Below, piece by piece: positions 43,423-54,406 of a stretch of DNA of 64,000 nucleotides. The DNA comes from Lithodes maja (taxonomy: Eukaryota > Arthropoda > Malacostraca > Decapoda > Lithodidae). The stretch lies in the NCBI GenBank assembly GCA_037953745.1, contig JBAKBP010004277.1, positions 1-64,000 on the forward strand. Reading direction: 5' to 3'. Under the pieces are notes generated by a model, which made no database searches, was not told the DNA's origin, and was given only the letters and a program-made list of their open reading frames with translations. The first letter of the stretch is position 1. Every line of letters begins with the position of its first letter. The translations under genes and the position numbers were made by a program.

Positions 43423-44370
43423 ATGGAGCCCACACGTCCCTCACGCTCGCTCCCTGATGACACAACCAGCCCTCCTTCTGGTGGTGTTAGCCGCCGTGGA
43501 AGGCAGAGGGTGGCTGCCAAAGACCCTAGCTACCAGTACGACACGCCCTACAGCTCTGAGGACGAAACACCAGCACCCAAAGCACAAAAAACACGTGCAA
43601 GCAGGGCAATGGCACAGAGGTCATTGGTCTTTCGGGACACTGCCACCACGACCCAGGCCACTGCAACAACCACTACCACCACCACTACCACCACTGCCAC
43701 CCCTGCCACCCCTGCCACCCCTGCCAGCGACGCAGGAGGCCGCCCTAGGGCTGCAAAACCTGCGGGGGCAGGAAAAATTAAAGGCACGGGCGTAGGGAAA
43801 AGATCCTGTACGCCAGCCACAGTGCCCCTACCACCACCACCACCACCACCAGCCGCCGCCCCTGGCCCGGCTGCCGCCGCCGCCCCTGGCCCGACTGCCG
43901 CTGCCGCCCCTGCTGCCCCTGCCAGCGACGCAGGAGGCCGCCCTAGGGCTGCAAAACCTGCGGGGGCAGGAAAAATTAAAGGCACGGGCATGGGAAAAGA
44001 TCCCGTACGCCAGCCACAGTGCCCCTACCACCACCACCACCACCAGCCGCCGCCCCTGGCCCGGCTGCCGCCGCCGCCCCTGGCCCGGCTGCCGCTGCCG
44101 CCCCTGCTGCCCCTGCCGCCCCTGCTGCCCCTGCCGCCCCTGCCGCCCCTGCCCAAGGAACAGAGAGAAGGGCGACAGGCACCACCATCATCTTGCCATC
44201 AAGGCCACGCACCACTGCTGCCCCTGCCGCCGCCTCTGCCGCCGCCTCTGCCGCCACCTCTGCTGTCCCTGTCCATAAGACACCCTCGCGTGCAAAAATT
44301 ACCCGGAAAACTCTGACACCATCAAAATATGGCGCCCTGCTGTTTGATGGTGATTCGCAGGACATAGGCA
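43423..44370 (+). pseudogene. Pro/Ala/Thr-rich low-complexity protein, function unknown
   Basis: MEPTRPSRSLPDDTTSPP begins a non-repetitive N-terminus (about 75 residues, with YDTPYSSEDETPAPK) followed by Thr, Pro and Ala runs. A segment of about 200 bp encoding AGGRPRAAKPAGAGKIKGTG is duplicated in tandem (about 43716-43860 and 43921-44060). A small deletion in the second copy (near 43990) shifts the frame, and the rest continues as APAQGTERRATGTT to LTPSKYGALLFDGDSQDIG. It could be the disordered N-terminus of the element's lost transposase or captured sequence. I recognise no domain. Confidence 0.4.
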
Positions 44371-44554
44371 GCCAAGCATCCATACGCCTCGGGCGCCTTC
44401 ACAATTGTCACACAGCTGGATCTGCCTGCCTTCCTTCTCTTCACGACTCACTCACTCCCTCCCTGCACCCCTGCATGCCTCCCTCCCTCCCTCCCATCCA
44501 CCCACCCACCCCCAACCCACCCTTTCAGGCTTCCGTCTGCTAGAAACACATTCA

Positions 44555-45115
44555 CAATTTGCGTAAATATCGCATCAATTGGGCTATATGCGGTATATTC
44601 CTTGTTATATGGGACGCCTACATACGTACACGTCTTTATTATAGCATGACAGTGCTCTAAATACAAGATTTACATGATATTTATGGCGTAACACACCCTC
44701 TCCCCCTTTCATTCCCAGCATAACTCACTCACACCTTGGTTCACGCATAGAAACTCTTTGATAATGTGCGTAAATATCGCATGAATTGGTCAATATGCGG
44801 TATATATTTTGATATATGGCACGTATACATACGTACAAGTCTGTATTATAGCATGACAGTGCTCTACGTACAAGATATACGTGATATGTATGGCGTAAAT
44901 CACACTCTCAGCTCATAAATTGCCGCCAAACCTCCAACACATCTTCATTCCCGCCTAAAAATTCTCTTATAATTCCCTTATATATTGCAATTTTTGGTCA
45001 CTATGAGGCATATTCATTGTTATATGGGTGGCCTACACACTTATACATACTCTACATAGCCTAAAAGGGCTCAAAAAAGGAGATATACGTGATAATACGC
45101 CGTAACCCACCCCCT
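44555..45115. repeat. Three diverged tandem repeats of about 210 bp
   Basis: Repeats begin near 44557, 44771 and 44975 and share GCGTAAATATCGCAT.AATTGG, ATATGCGGTATAT, ACGTACA.GTCT.TATTATAG, CATGACAGTGCTCTA and ACGTGATAT.TATGGCGTAA. The third is the most diverged. Non-coding, within the piggyBac-like element, downstream of the low-complexity ORF. Confidence 0.7.
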
Positions 45116-48100
45116 CCTCCTATCCCCTGCGCGCGTAAATATTCGGCAGGGAAATCTCGCCGCTCGATGACAATCTAGCCGCGCGGTGCCATTCGCTCCA
45201 CATTTTTCAACTACGGACCGTTCCCCCACCCCCCCCCAGACATTTTTTTGGGGGTCAAATATATATGGGCCGATGCCCGCAAACATTCCCTACACAATGA
45301 TGTACTTTTTATCGAAATTTGCAATAGGTCCCCAAATCATCATAGGTGCGCACAGTGTTACCCTGTAGAAAAACCCCTGTGCGCCGCGGAGAGGTTAAAT
45401 GAATACGAGTGCATTTTACTCTGTGGTAAGCGATGTACCGCAGATGATCGTTTGGAAAACATTACACCTGAGAAGTGGGAATCCATCCGGGAAAAGTCTT
45501 TAAAATGGAAAGAACTTGATAAGTTTCAACATATACATGAAAATGTGGATTGGGAGAAGGGACCAAAGGGTCACCACATGCATAGCACCTGCTACGCATC
45601 ATTATCCAGCAAGCGCAAGCTCTCTCAAGCCGAAAAACGCAAACACAAATCCGAGGAACGTCTTGAAAGAGATGAAGCATCAGATCAACAAGACCCTTCC
45701 CCAGAGGCCAGTGCACCTAAAAGGCTCCGCTCCAGTATGGGTGTCCTTCACGATAAGACTCTATGTGTGTGGTGCATGAAAGGGGCATACAAGAGTAGTG
45801 ATCGTGACAAGCAGATTTTACTCCTATCAACAGTAGATGCCTGGACTAAATTCAAGTTACATACTGTCCGTCTGGAAGATGAGGTCATGAGATTGAGACT
45901 TGACACTCTGATTGCATCCATCCCAGATAGTCAAACAGTATTTGGGTTGGAAATCCGCTACCATCGTGCGTGCTGGCGCAAATATGTAAGCGACCACAAG
46001 CCCCTTTCAGATGAAAGCACTCAACATCTGCAGCGTGTAAACCTCATATTCGTCAAGTCATCTTCAAAGACCATGAAATTCGCACGCTGCAAGGCCTGCT
46101 GCAGGACTATAAGCACATTATCTCAAATCACGGACATAACTCAGTAGTAAAATCCAGCTACTTAAAGGAAATTCATGTCAATGAATTTGGGGAAGACATC
46201 GGATTTCATGAACACATTCAAAAGAATGTGAGTGAACTGGTATATGATACAACAGCAGCAGGTACATACATCGAGGCGGCAATATCTTCATTGGGTGTCA
46301 GCAATGATCAGTTGGTGATGAATGTTGCGGCACGACTCAAAGAGCAAGTCATTAGGACAAATACTATTCCCTGGCTCCCATATATACACGAGTTGGAGAG
46401 AGAAGAAGACCTCAGTGAGCTCCTGCTGAAGCTGCTCACATGGCTGAAACACCCAAATAAGTCTGCAATTGATGACAGTCCATCCGTCCGATCGATTGCA
46501 TCTATAATCACAAGCTACATCACTGGAAAACGCACTGCATTTGAGATAAATCTCTCTGTCTTGCTACATGGACTGACCAAGAGTAGGGAGATAGTCAACA
46601 TAATGCACAAAGATGGACTGGGAATCAGTTACAATGACGTACTTATGCTGCGAGATTTTTGGATGGTCAATGACCTCAAGTGCTCATCTGATTGCTCCTT
46701 CGAACTAGCTGAGGGTAAGCCTGCTGTCCCTATAGTCGACAACGATGACTTCAAGAGCGACACACTGACCGGTGCTGGCCAGTCACACCGCACTAATGTC
46801 ATGTTTGTGCAGCCAGAATCATTTGATACAGAACTTCCTTCCGAGAATCACGAGGATAGACCAGTTCCCGGTGCCAACTTTGCATCAAACCTCTCGACAA
46901 CTCTCAAAGAGCTCGGAAGTGAAATGCAAAAAGTCAACCCATACAAGACAACGAAGCGTGGGGAACCACCTCTCAGGAAGCCACCAGCTGATCAAAGTAC
47001 TCCTCCTCCTGACACATCGGTGCAAAGAATTCGTGGTGTGATCCATGCATTGGCCAGGGCGCAAGATGACCGAACGAGACCTAAGCCAGAAGAACAGACT
47101 GTGCCTGGGTTTTCAGGGTTTCACGCCAGCATGTCAAATGCAGATGAGAAGAGTCGAGCAATTATACCACATGACCTATCCCAACCCACCCAGTAAGACA
47201 ATTCTCAATGATGTGATGTGTAAGCTTGCAAAATCAATTGAAGAAAAAAAGATGCCTTTTGCAATAATTGTTGGTGATCATCCTGTCTACGTGCTCATGC
47301 TAGAGTTGAAAAGTGAGAATGCTGAGCTGTTCAGCAAAATCTTACCATTCATGGCACCCTTCCACAATGTCGTTCATCTACACTATATACAAGAGGTTTA
47401 AGGGATCTGGCATCTCAGATGTGTTGGAGGCAGCTGGTGTTATAGCAGACGGGTCTGTTGATCAGGCCCTTCGTGGAAAACATGTTAAGCGTGGGGTTCG
47501 CTGCTTGCGACTATTCTACGAGACTCTGGTCCACCATGTCATAGACAAACGTTTGGAAGGTTCCCCTCTATCTGAAGAAGTAAAGGCATCCCTTGCCAAG
47601 CTTCGACATCCGATTGATGCACAGGAACTTGCAGATGAACATGCAGAGCTAGAGAGAAATGCTGAGCTGAAGGACCTAGGTCCGTTGATGCTCTCTTCAA
47701 GGACTTTGAGGGTGCCCCACAAGCAGAATACTGGATGTCATTCATGGAAATGGTTGAGGTTCTAACTCAAAATATCCATGCAATCAGAACAAGCAACTGG
47801 ACTGAGTTCAAGTCCTCACTCAAGCTCATGCTTCCTTTGATGCAAATCTAAGATAATGACAAGTATGGTCGGCATCTCCCCGATTTCACCGCAGTGCTTG
47901 ATACCCTTCCTGTCGATCAGGCTGCATTCATGGAGAGTGGTATGTTTGCACAGTCAATGACAGGAAAACCATATTCGTGTGTTGCCCTCGACATATGGAT
48001 AGAGTCAACAATGAATAAGGGCTCTAAGCTGAAGTCTGGTTGGTTGGCCATTCTGAACAATGAAAAGCAGCTCCTTTCAAACACTCGGAATGTGAATAAC

Positions 48101-49822
48101 ATCAATCGGGTGAGAACAAAGGTCCATCGCCATGCTAATCGCAAGAAACAAGGAAAAGGGAAGCATGCTGATTGCTCGTCGAGTAAAATGAAGAAGGATG
48201 AACAAGCTGTACAGGATATAAGCGCATGTCTCACTGAATTCAAGTGTGATCCATTTGACCATACAAACAAGACACTTCGATCCCTACAGTCAGGAATCCC
48301 AGCCTCAGACGCTCTCGCTGCCGACTTGAAATCGGCAAAGGAGGATGGCACAAGCAAACTGAAGCAGTTCTTGAATGAGAGAGTGTATTCCAAGACCAAG
48401 TCTCTCAACGACAGAGTTCCCCGTAGCAAGCGTTTGAACTTTTCAACTCAGGAATTGAAGAAAGCAGATGGTGAGAACCTGAAGGGAAAGACTGAGGAAA
48501 TGGAGCGTAATGCTTTGGCCTCTGTTCTCGGACTGGTTGAAACGAGTGGTGCCCTCAAACTTCAAGAAGTCCTGCAGCATCGTGTTACAGCCGAGTGCCT
48601 TTCCATCTTCAACGTCAATGGAATCATCCGTAAGGCACAGAAAAGCAAGCTTCAACAAAAACTAACTATGACTGTCATTCCAGAGCCTGATGTATACACG
48701 TCTATTATTGATATGGGCCTCATCTGGCGCCTAACAACTCCTACCATTGAAGACAGAGAGAAGGGAGACGGTACCAAGTATACCTGGGGAGATTATGCAG
48801 AGAAGTTGGTGCACTTCGTTCTAACGAGACACAAGCATGCTGAGCGCATCATTTGCGTCAATGATTCATATGATCAGAATTACAAGATCAAGGACAGTGA
48901 GAGAATACTGCGCCACAAAAACCTGCCAATCAGCAATGTCTTCATGAAGACAGAAGATAAATTTCCTTCTAGTAAAGTTTTCCATGCTCTCCTGGGTAAA
49001 CCTGAGAACAAAATCCGCCTTCAGGCATTTCTTCAAACGGAATTCCAGAGAACAGCAGCAACAACTAGTACCGAGATCATCTACTGTGTAGTTGGCAGCA
49101 CTGCAAAGAATCTCACCACAGGCAAGCTTGTGCCAGAGCTCACATGCTCCCATGCAGAGGCAGATACGGCAATGCTCACCATATATAGTGTGCTCCGGTC
49201 AGACAGCTACACAGCAGTTGTCGTTCTTGACACAGAGGACACAGACAACTACGTGCAAGCGGCATATGTTGCTCAGAAGACAACAGGAATCCTGTGTGTG
49301 AAACGCAAACGTCAGCTTATCGATGCCCGATGTTTGCGCAGTGAGGCAATGGCTGCATCCATCATACCACTTCATGTCCTCACTGGGTGTGACCACAACT
49401 CTGGCTTCTATGGAGCAAGCAAGAAGCTCATCGCAGATCGTCTGGAGAAGTCTAAAGAGGCACATGACCTGCTAGCAGCATGTGGTACACAGCTCCTAGT
49501 CACAGAACAGATCATCAGTGATTTGGAGCGGTTTGTCATTCGATATGTCTATGGTGATACCAAAAGCAAGACCCTGGGAGATGCGAGGGCAGCGAAGTGG
49601 AGAGCTCAGAAGAAAAAAAGCACTATCCGAATTGTGCCTGACTTGGACAGTCTCCGTCCACACTTGGAGCGTGCAAACTATCTTGCATATTTGCAAAACC
49701 ATTACCAGCTCCAAAGTCACCCCTCACCGATCGGCCATGGATGGCATCTTGTAAATGGCCTATGTCTGCCTGTCCGTTCAACCCAGCCCCCAATTCCCCC
49801 ATCCATACCACTACCTACAAAT

Positions 49823-50261
49823 CCGCAGGCAGAGAACAACAGTGATGATAGCAGAGAAAGTGAGGACAGTGATTCTGATAGTGGCTCATACAGTGAATCA
49901 TGTAGTGACAGTGAAGTGGCAGATTAGTATGTCCAATTAGTATAATACAATACAATAACAATACAATATACAATACAATACAATACAATAACCATTTCAG
50001 TGGATTTGTAATGCCAGAATTAGTGAAAAAGGACACCTCATTCGTCCTTGTAGCTCATCTGATGCCAGAGATATTACATTTCATGTTTTTCAAGATGGCG
50101 TTGGCGACCATTTTGAATATTGGGCTCTAGCAGAGTTAGCCGTCATTTTTCAGAGGGGCATAGGAGCTAATTTTCCTTTAAAATGGTTCAGGTTGTCAAA
50201 TACATCGAGAGAAAAAGGTAGGAACAAAATGGTCATGGATTCCAAGCAAATGACCCTACTA
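49823..50261. repeat. Right terminal inverted repeat
   Basis: Mate of 42625-43069. It starts inside the gene, at the codons for the acidic Ser/Asp tail, contains the stop TAG (49925-49927), the AATAC-type microsatellite tract and the terminal TAGTAGGG (reverse complement). Confidence 0.9.
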
Positions 50262-50264
50262 TCA

Positions 50265-50624
50265 GCCCATCAGGACTATTAGGCCATACTAAGGCAAAAT
50301 GTTAATCGCCAAGAACCTCATAATACAGGAATGTGATAGTAGCAAGTATCACAATCCAGCATACGTCACAGGTCCAAGGCAATTAACAACAGGAAAATAA
50401 TAAAGGCAACATCAGCTGAGAAGAATAGTGTCAGGACGAAACACATTCTGAAGAACATCAACTGTCATTATCAATTATCATTACATGCTAATTCAATGGG
50501 GTAAAGAAAAATATAACTGAAATAAATATGACAGACGAAAGCAAAGAATTTAACAAACAAAGCAACTTAGGAGGTCCTGTGAACATAATATATGTTGTAG
50601 GAAAACAATAGCATACAAAATATG
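50265..50624. other. Unassigned, possibly Penelope-like 3' flank
   Basis: A/T-rich, no ORF. It lies directly downstream (in element sense) of the GIY-YIG coding trace and may be its 3' UTR. Confidence 0.3.
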
Positions 50625-51213
50625 CTAAAAAGGAAAATAGGAAATAAATAAAACACCACCACCAAAAACATAACTCAAGTTACAACTCTGAATAAATTGG
50701 TCTCTTTCAGGTAAGCCTTCTAAACCCGCAAATTTGTCTCTATTTATAGGGTGGTCATGATTAAAAGCATGGTCCCGAATACCTGAGTGAACAGGCTTTG
50801 ATAATGGAAAACCAGTTCTTACTGATACACCTATATGTTCCGAAATCCTGGTTTTCAGGTGCCTCTTTGTTTTACCGATATATGTAGCCATACAGGTATA
50901 ACACGTGTATAGATAAATAACAGAAGAAGCAGCCAGATCCCCAGGAATTATGTCTTTATATTTAACAAAAAGTCCCTATATTGCGTCCATATCTAAAAAT
51001 CACTCTAAGGTTAATTTGTGGATAAAATTCACAAAGGAGGGAGGTGAGCCTTTTTTGTAAGGTAAAACTCTTTGAACCAGAAAATACAATGGGAAAATAA
51101 ACAATATCTCTTGAAGCAGTAATTACTGAAGCTTTGTTTTCATTCATAATCTTACTCAGGGCCTTACCAATGTACAGTCTGGGACTAAAGTCGTGGTATG
51201 GAACTTCAGCCAT
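50625..51213 (-). pseudogene. Penelope-like element: RT C-terminus and GIY-YIG endonuclease
   Basis: Minus-strand traces in two frames. 51213-50962 reads SRDIVYFPIVFSGSKSF and LLCEFYPQINLRVIF, the region just before the endonuclease in Penelope-like retroelements. 50891-50625 reads ATYIGKTKRHLKTRISEHIG, a GIY-YIG half motif with the conserved Arg and Glu-His, then HSGIRDHAFNHDHPI. A frame change or stop near 50960 joins the two. The RT core is absent, so this is a 3' fragment that cannot move on its own. Confidence 0.75.
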
Positions 51214-51936
51214 CCATTAATGTCCTCAGACGGTGGTATTCGAAGCAATCCTATACATGATGTGTTTGGCTGTCCATAGATGGCTCTGTTTGACACATCC
51301 AGGTAGTGCCAAAAGTAAGCGAGAAACTTACTGTTTCTTGGTGGATTACGACCATGCCAACTAGAACACAGACACAAACACACATACACTACTCCATTAT
51401 TTGAATGTATGGAATATCAATGCTAAAAGGAAGCGAAAAGGCACTGGGTATCCATGACAGATGTAACAGGCACACATTTCAGATTTTGAAGTGGTGTGTG
51501 TCATTTTCTTGTATAAGTAATATATAGGTATACTGTATATCTCTATACCAACGAGACTGAACACCATGAGGGGTAACCTAGCAAAATGAGTAATACCTGA
51601 GTGTACGATAACTTTCGTACTTTCGTTGTTGTTGTTGTCGAGCTCACGCCGCGTCCATACGCTTGATGGCGTTAGTGTCGATCTGCATCGTCTGCATGTC
51701 ATCAGCTTAGCTATATAACTAGGCAATGCAAAACGTTTGAGCTTGAAATACACACACATAAGTTTGGATTCCCAATTAAGATAACTATTGTAATAATATA
51801 GATAAAATATGTTGGGAGACGAATAAAATAATGTTGACAAATAAGAACCATTCATTTCAGCAGACGCCAGACGGACTCACGGAGGTAGGGCTGATGTTGA
51901 TTAAGTTAGTATTTTCTTTGGTAATTTTTTTGAAAA
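51214..51936. other. Unassigned sequence
   Basis: Short minus-strand ORFs (51156-51389, 51397-51855) show no family features. A CA-rich stretch lies at 51360-51385. Part may be a degraded upstream portion of the Penelope-like element. Confidence 0.3.
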
Positions 51937-52475
51937 GACTCGCAGTGTTATTATACATAATTTATTAGGGAAAGTGAAGCTCTATGGAATCCTTATAATA
52001 TACTCAAATAGATTCCACTGTGGGAGAATAGTTTTGATAGTTAACTATAGTTTTGATGTAAATACTACCGCAACTACGAATCTTGTTTCCGAGACCTAGT
52101 ATATTAACCTAACCAAACAACCCAATCTAACCTAACCTAGACCCAGTACGTGGGATACAATACTAGCCCTTGCATGCCAGCTACTGTGGGTTCATATATT
52201 AGACATTCAGTAACATCTTTGTAGAACATAACACTTTACCGTAGCGAGTGTACTCCATTCCGACCACTTTTTGTAAACATTGAACACGTCCGTAGCAGAG
52301 CTCTCAAGATTGCGGGACTGAGTTTGTTTAAGCGCGGGACTATTTATATCGACAAAATCGAGTTACAAAACTTATCAAAACTATTCTCCCACAACGGAAT
52401 CTATGTGAGTATATTAATAGGATTCCATAGAGCTTCACTTTCCCTCATAAATTATGTATAATAACGCTGCGAGTC
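51937..52475. mobile_element. MITE with about 104 bp terminal inverted repeats
   Basis: Arms 51937-52040 and 52373-52475 are reverse complements with few differences. The tips are GACTCGCAG, and the interior landmarks are AGGGAAAGTGAAGCTCTATG, GAATCC and GGGAGAATAGTTTTGATA. The spacer is 332 bp and non-coding, with several CCTAACC motifs at 52110-52140. The target duplication is not clear. Confidence 0.65.
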
Positions 52476-53311
52476 TATTCCCTATAATTATCTTTTCTTT
52501 ATCTCTCCTGAAAGGGGGATTGATGCTGATCCTTATGTCTCACCGAAAACCAAGGCCCTCTCTTATATGTATATATGAGGAAAGAAACGACCCAATAATT
52601 ATAGTTTCCCTGCAGAAAGTGAAAGGTAGATTTTGCTGAAGGCAGGCAATGTAAACATTAGGCAAAGGGCCTATCGTGAAATACTCAGGGTGACGTATAT
52701 CTCGATCAGTCATTTTTCTTATATCTCACTGCTCTGTATTAACATTATCCATGTTTACCTAATACTGTATTGTGTTTATCCACAGATCGGTGTAACTTGT
52801 GGATTTGTGCCAGTGTTCAGTTGAGGAGTCCATACATCATATTTCCGTAAAGTAATCTAAATATACAGAACCATTATTATGTATTATGTGAGAAATAAAT
52901 TGACTACACGGGTATCTTGGTAGTGTTGGTAGCAGCCTTCCAATAGGGTAACCTCATTGGAGTGAGCCATTTCTTGCCAGAACCTGGTGAATGTAAATAT
53001 TGTAAAGGATAATTAATATTATGTAATTTAGAACTATAAGATTACCTTGACCAAGTTAATTTAGTTATAAAACCTTGTATGATTAGATTTAGAGGTACAG
53101 TATTAGGGATCAGTTTTGAAACTCCCGCGATCGCAGACGATATCCACCGTTTGTAGTGATAATCTCAACCTCTTGATATTAGGTTTACTAAATCGTTGTG
53201 AAACTATATTTATATTAGTACTGTATTTATATAATTAAATGCTTATTTCTCATTTATATGATAAAGTGAAGAGGGAATGAACCCTTGGTAACGAATTAGT
53301 ATATAGTTTAT
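52476..53311. other. Unassigned, no gene seen
   Basis: A/T-rich, only ORFs below 65 codons without family resemblance, no clear repeat. Confidence 0.4.
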
Positions 53312-53315
53312 TTAA

Positions 53316-53814
53316 CCTAACAAGTGCGCATGGGGGTAATTGGAAACGTCCCCCTGTGCTGACGTATTTGAGGTGTTTCCGTCACTAAAATATTCATTGT
53401 ACCATTAATAGCATTAATACTTATCCATATGCGCCTATTATGGGTTGATTATAAAGGTATTAACCTGAAACAACAATAAAACGAGTGAAAACAGCGTTTG
53501 GATGGTCAAAATCGGAGATATAGCCCGCGAGTTGTATAATGTATGGGTGAGGCAACCTGCTTTCCCGCCAATTTCCCCCAAGGCCACTGAGACACAGTCG
53601 ATCGATACTCTCTCTCTCTCTCTTGCACTCGCTTGCCATCAGTGATGACAACACCCTGCTTGCAACTCGCTAATGTTAGCACGAAAATATACCTCAGAAT
53701 AAGGGAATAATAGGGAAAATAGGTGATAACTGAAGGAGAGGAGGAAAGTGGGGAAGGAGGGGAGGTAGAGTACTGAGATTTTGCATGGCCCAGGGGCCAA
53801 AAAAAAAAAAAAAA

Positions 53815-53850
<36 letters not shown>

Positions 53851-53945
53851 TTCGATGTCAAAAGTTGATTTTATGTTTTACTTACTCTCAAGTCTCCCCG
53901 CAGTGCGCCGGGGGAACTCTTAAGAGTCTCCCTGCAGTTTCCGGG
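53316..53945 (+). mobile_element. piggyBac-like TTAA MITE, family B, copy 2
   Basis: 630 bp, TTAA at 53312-53315 and 53946-53949. It is closely similar to 28742-29356 and has the same termini (CCTAACAAGTGCGC, GTTTCCGGG). Its length difference comes mostly from an expanded A tract (53800-53848). Confidence 0.87.
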
Positions 53946-53949
53946 TTAA

Positions 53950-54402
53950 GAGTCGGAAATTGAAGTTCCGATCAGACGCTAGTAAACTTTTGAACTGGAA
54001 AGACGTGTCCCGTGATCTCTTCCACCACACTCCCCGCGCCAGGCCCGGAGTCCTGACCCTTTAAACCTGGTCTACCGAAGCCGGAATCAGCTGAACTACA
54101 CCAGGACCCTAGTTATAGCTAAGTCATTGATATACATGGCCATTTATACAATGTTTAGTTAGGGTATCCTGAGAGATATTATGCTACCATGGATTAAGAC
54201 TAGGCTACTATAAACAACCCTCATCTGCTCCTATAGTTCATGCCATAAGGTAGGCCATCTCAGACTTTATTTTTATTTATGTTTATTAATTTTATATTTC
54301 GATTGGTGTGGTAAGAGATAACCTTTGGCCATATTATCCCCCACATTTTATGTGTTATTATCCTTTACCATGTTATAATAGGGATCCCACATGAAACTAC
54401 TG
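53950..54402. other. Spacer between two family B MITEs
   Basis: 453 bp of unique sequence with no ORF of note, bracketed by oppositely oriented family B elements. Confidence 0.4.
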
Positions 54403-54406
54403 TTAA

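Larger units (their letters stand above)
43203..45394 (+). mobile_element. piggyBac-like TTAA element carrying a low-complexity ORF
   Basis: 2192 bp between TTAA at 43199-43202 and 45395-45398, inside the first codons of the Academ-like gene. The left tip (CCCGGGAGCTGCGGG and the next 50 bp with ACTCTTAAGAG) matches the right end of family B MITEs. The right tip (GCGGAGAGG; GCGCACAGGGG in reverse) weakly resembles the left end of family B. It holds an ORF for a repetitive protein and three non-coding tandem repeats. No DDE transposase core is visible, so it is non-autonomous or internally deleted. Confidence 0.7.
43157..49927 (+). pseudogene. Academ-like transposon protein: zinc modules plus FEN/XPG-like nuclease
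   Basis: A single decayed gene of about 1,500 codons, excluding the nested element. From the ATG at 43157 the frame is continuous into 45395 across the TTAA. Module 1 has CILLCGK and a downstream HSTC; module 2 (about 45762-45975) has CVWC and YHRAC. These are two similar Cys/His zinc-binding-like units joined by a charged linker. The middle region (46040-47850) is a helical domain of unknown function. The C-terminus (47894-49927, 677 open codons) has YDQNYKIKDSERILR, SHAEADTAML (49148-49177), LDTEDTDNYV and LTGCDHNSGFYGASKK, in the order of the acidic clusters and helix-hairpin region of FEN1/XPG nucleases. An acidic Ser/Asp tail ends it. Frame changes lie near 46040, 47150, 47375 and 47680, and there is a TAA at 47849. 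The family occurs in many copies in animal genomes but its biochemistry is not known to me. Confidence 0.68.
42625..50261 (+). mobile_element. Academ-like DNA transposon with long inverted repeats
   Basis: 7.64 kb. Both ends read TAGTAGGGTCATTTGC inward, and the inverted arms are 42625-43069 (445 bp) and 49823-50261 (439 bp), about 95% identical by eye. A 3 bp TCA lies outside each end (42622-42624 and 50262-50264). One long plus-strand gene (43157-49927) fills the interior and runs into the right arm. FEN1/XPG-like motifs in its C-terminus and the short TSD suggest the Academ superfamily; this assignment is from memory of family properties. A 2.2 kb piggyBac-like element is nested at 43203-45394. 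Confidence 0.75.

Noticed and set aside
43548..44383. Gly/Ala/Val-rich minus-strand ORFs
   Set aside because: Antisense of the Pro/Ala/Thr repeats; no start context or family.
45248..45394. N-terminal start of the Academ-like protein at 45248
   Set aside because: Sequence left of 45395 belongs to the nested TTAA element; the frame connects instead to the ATG at 43157.
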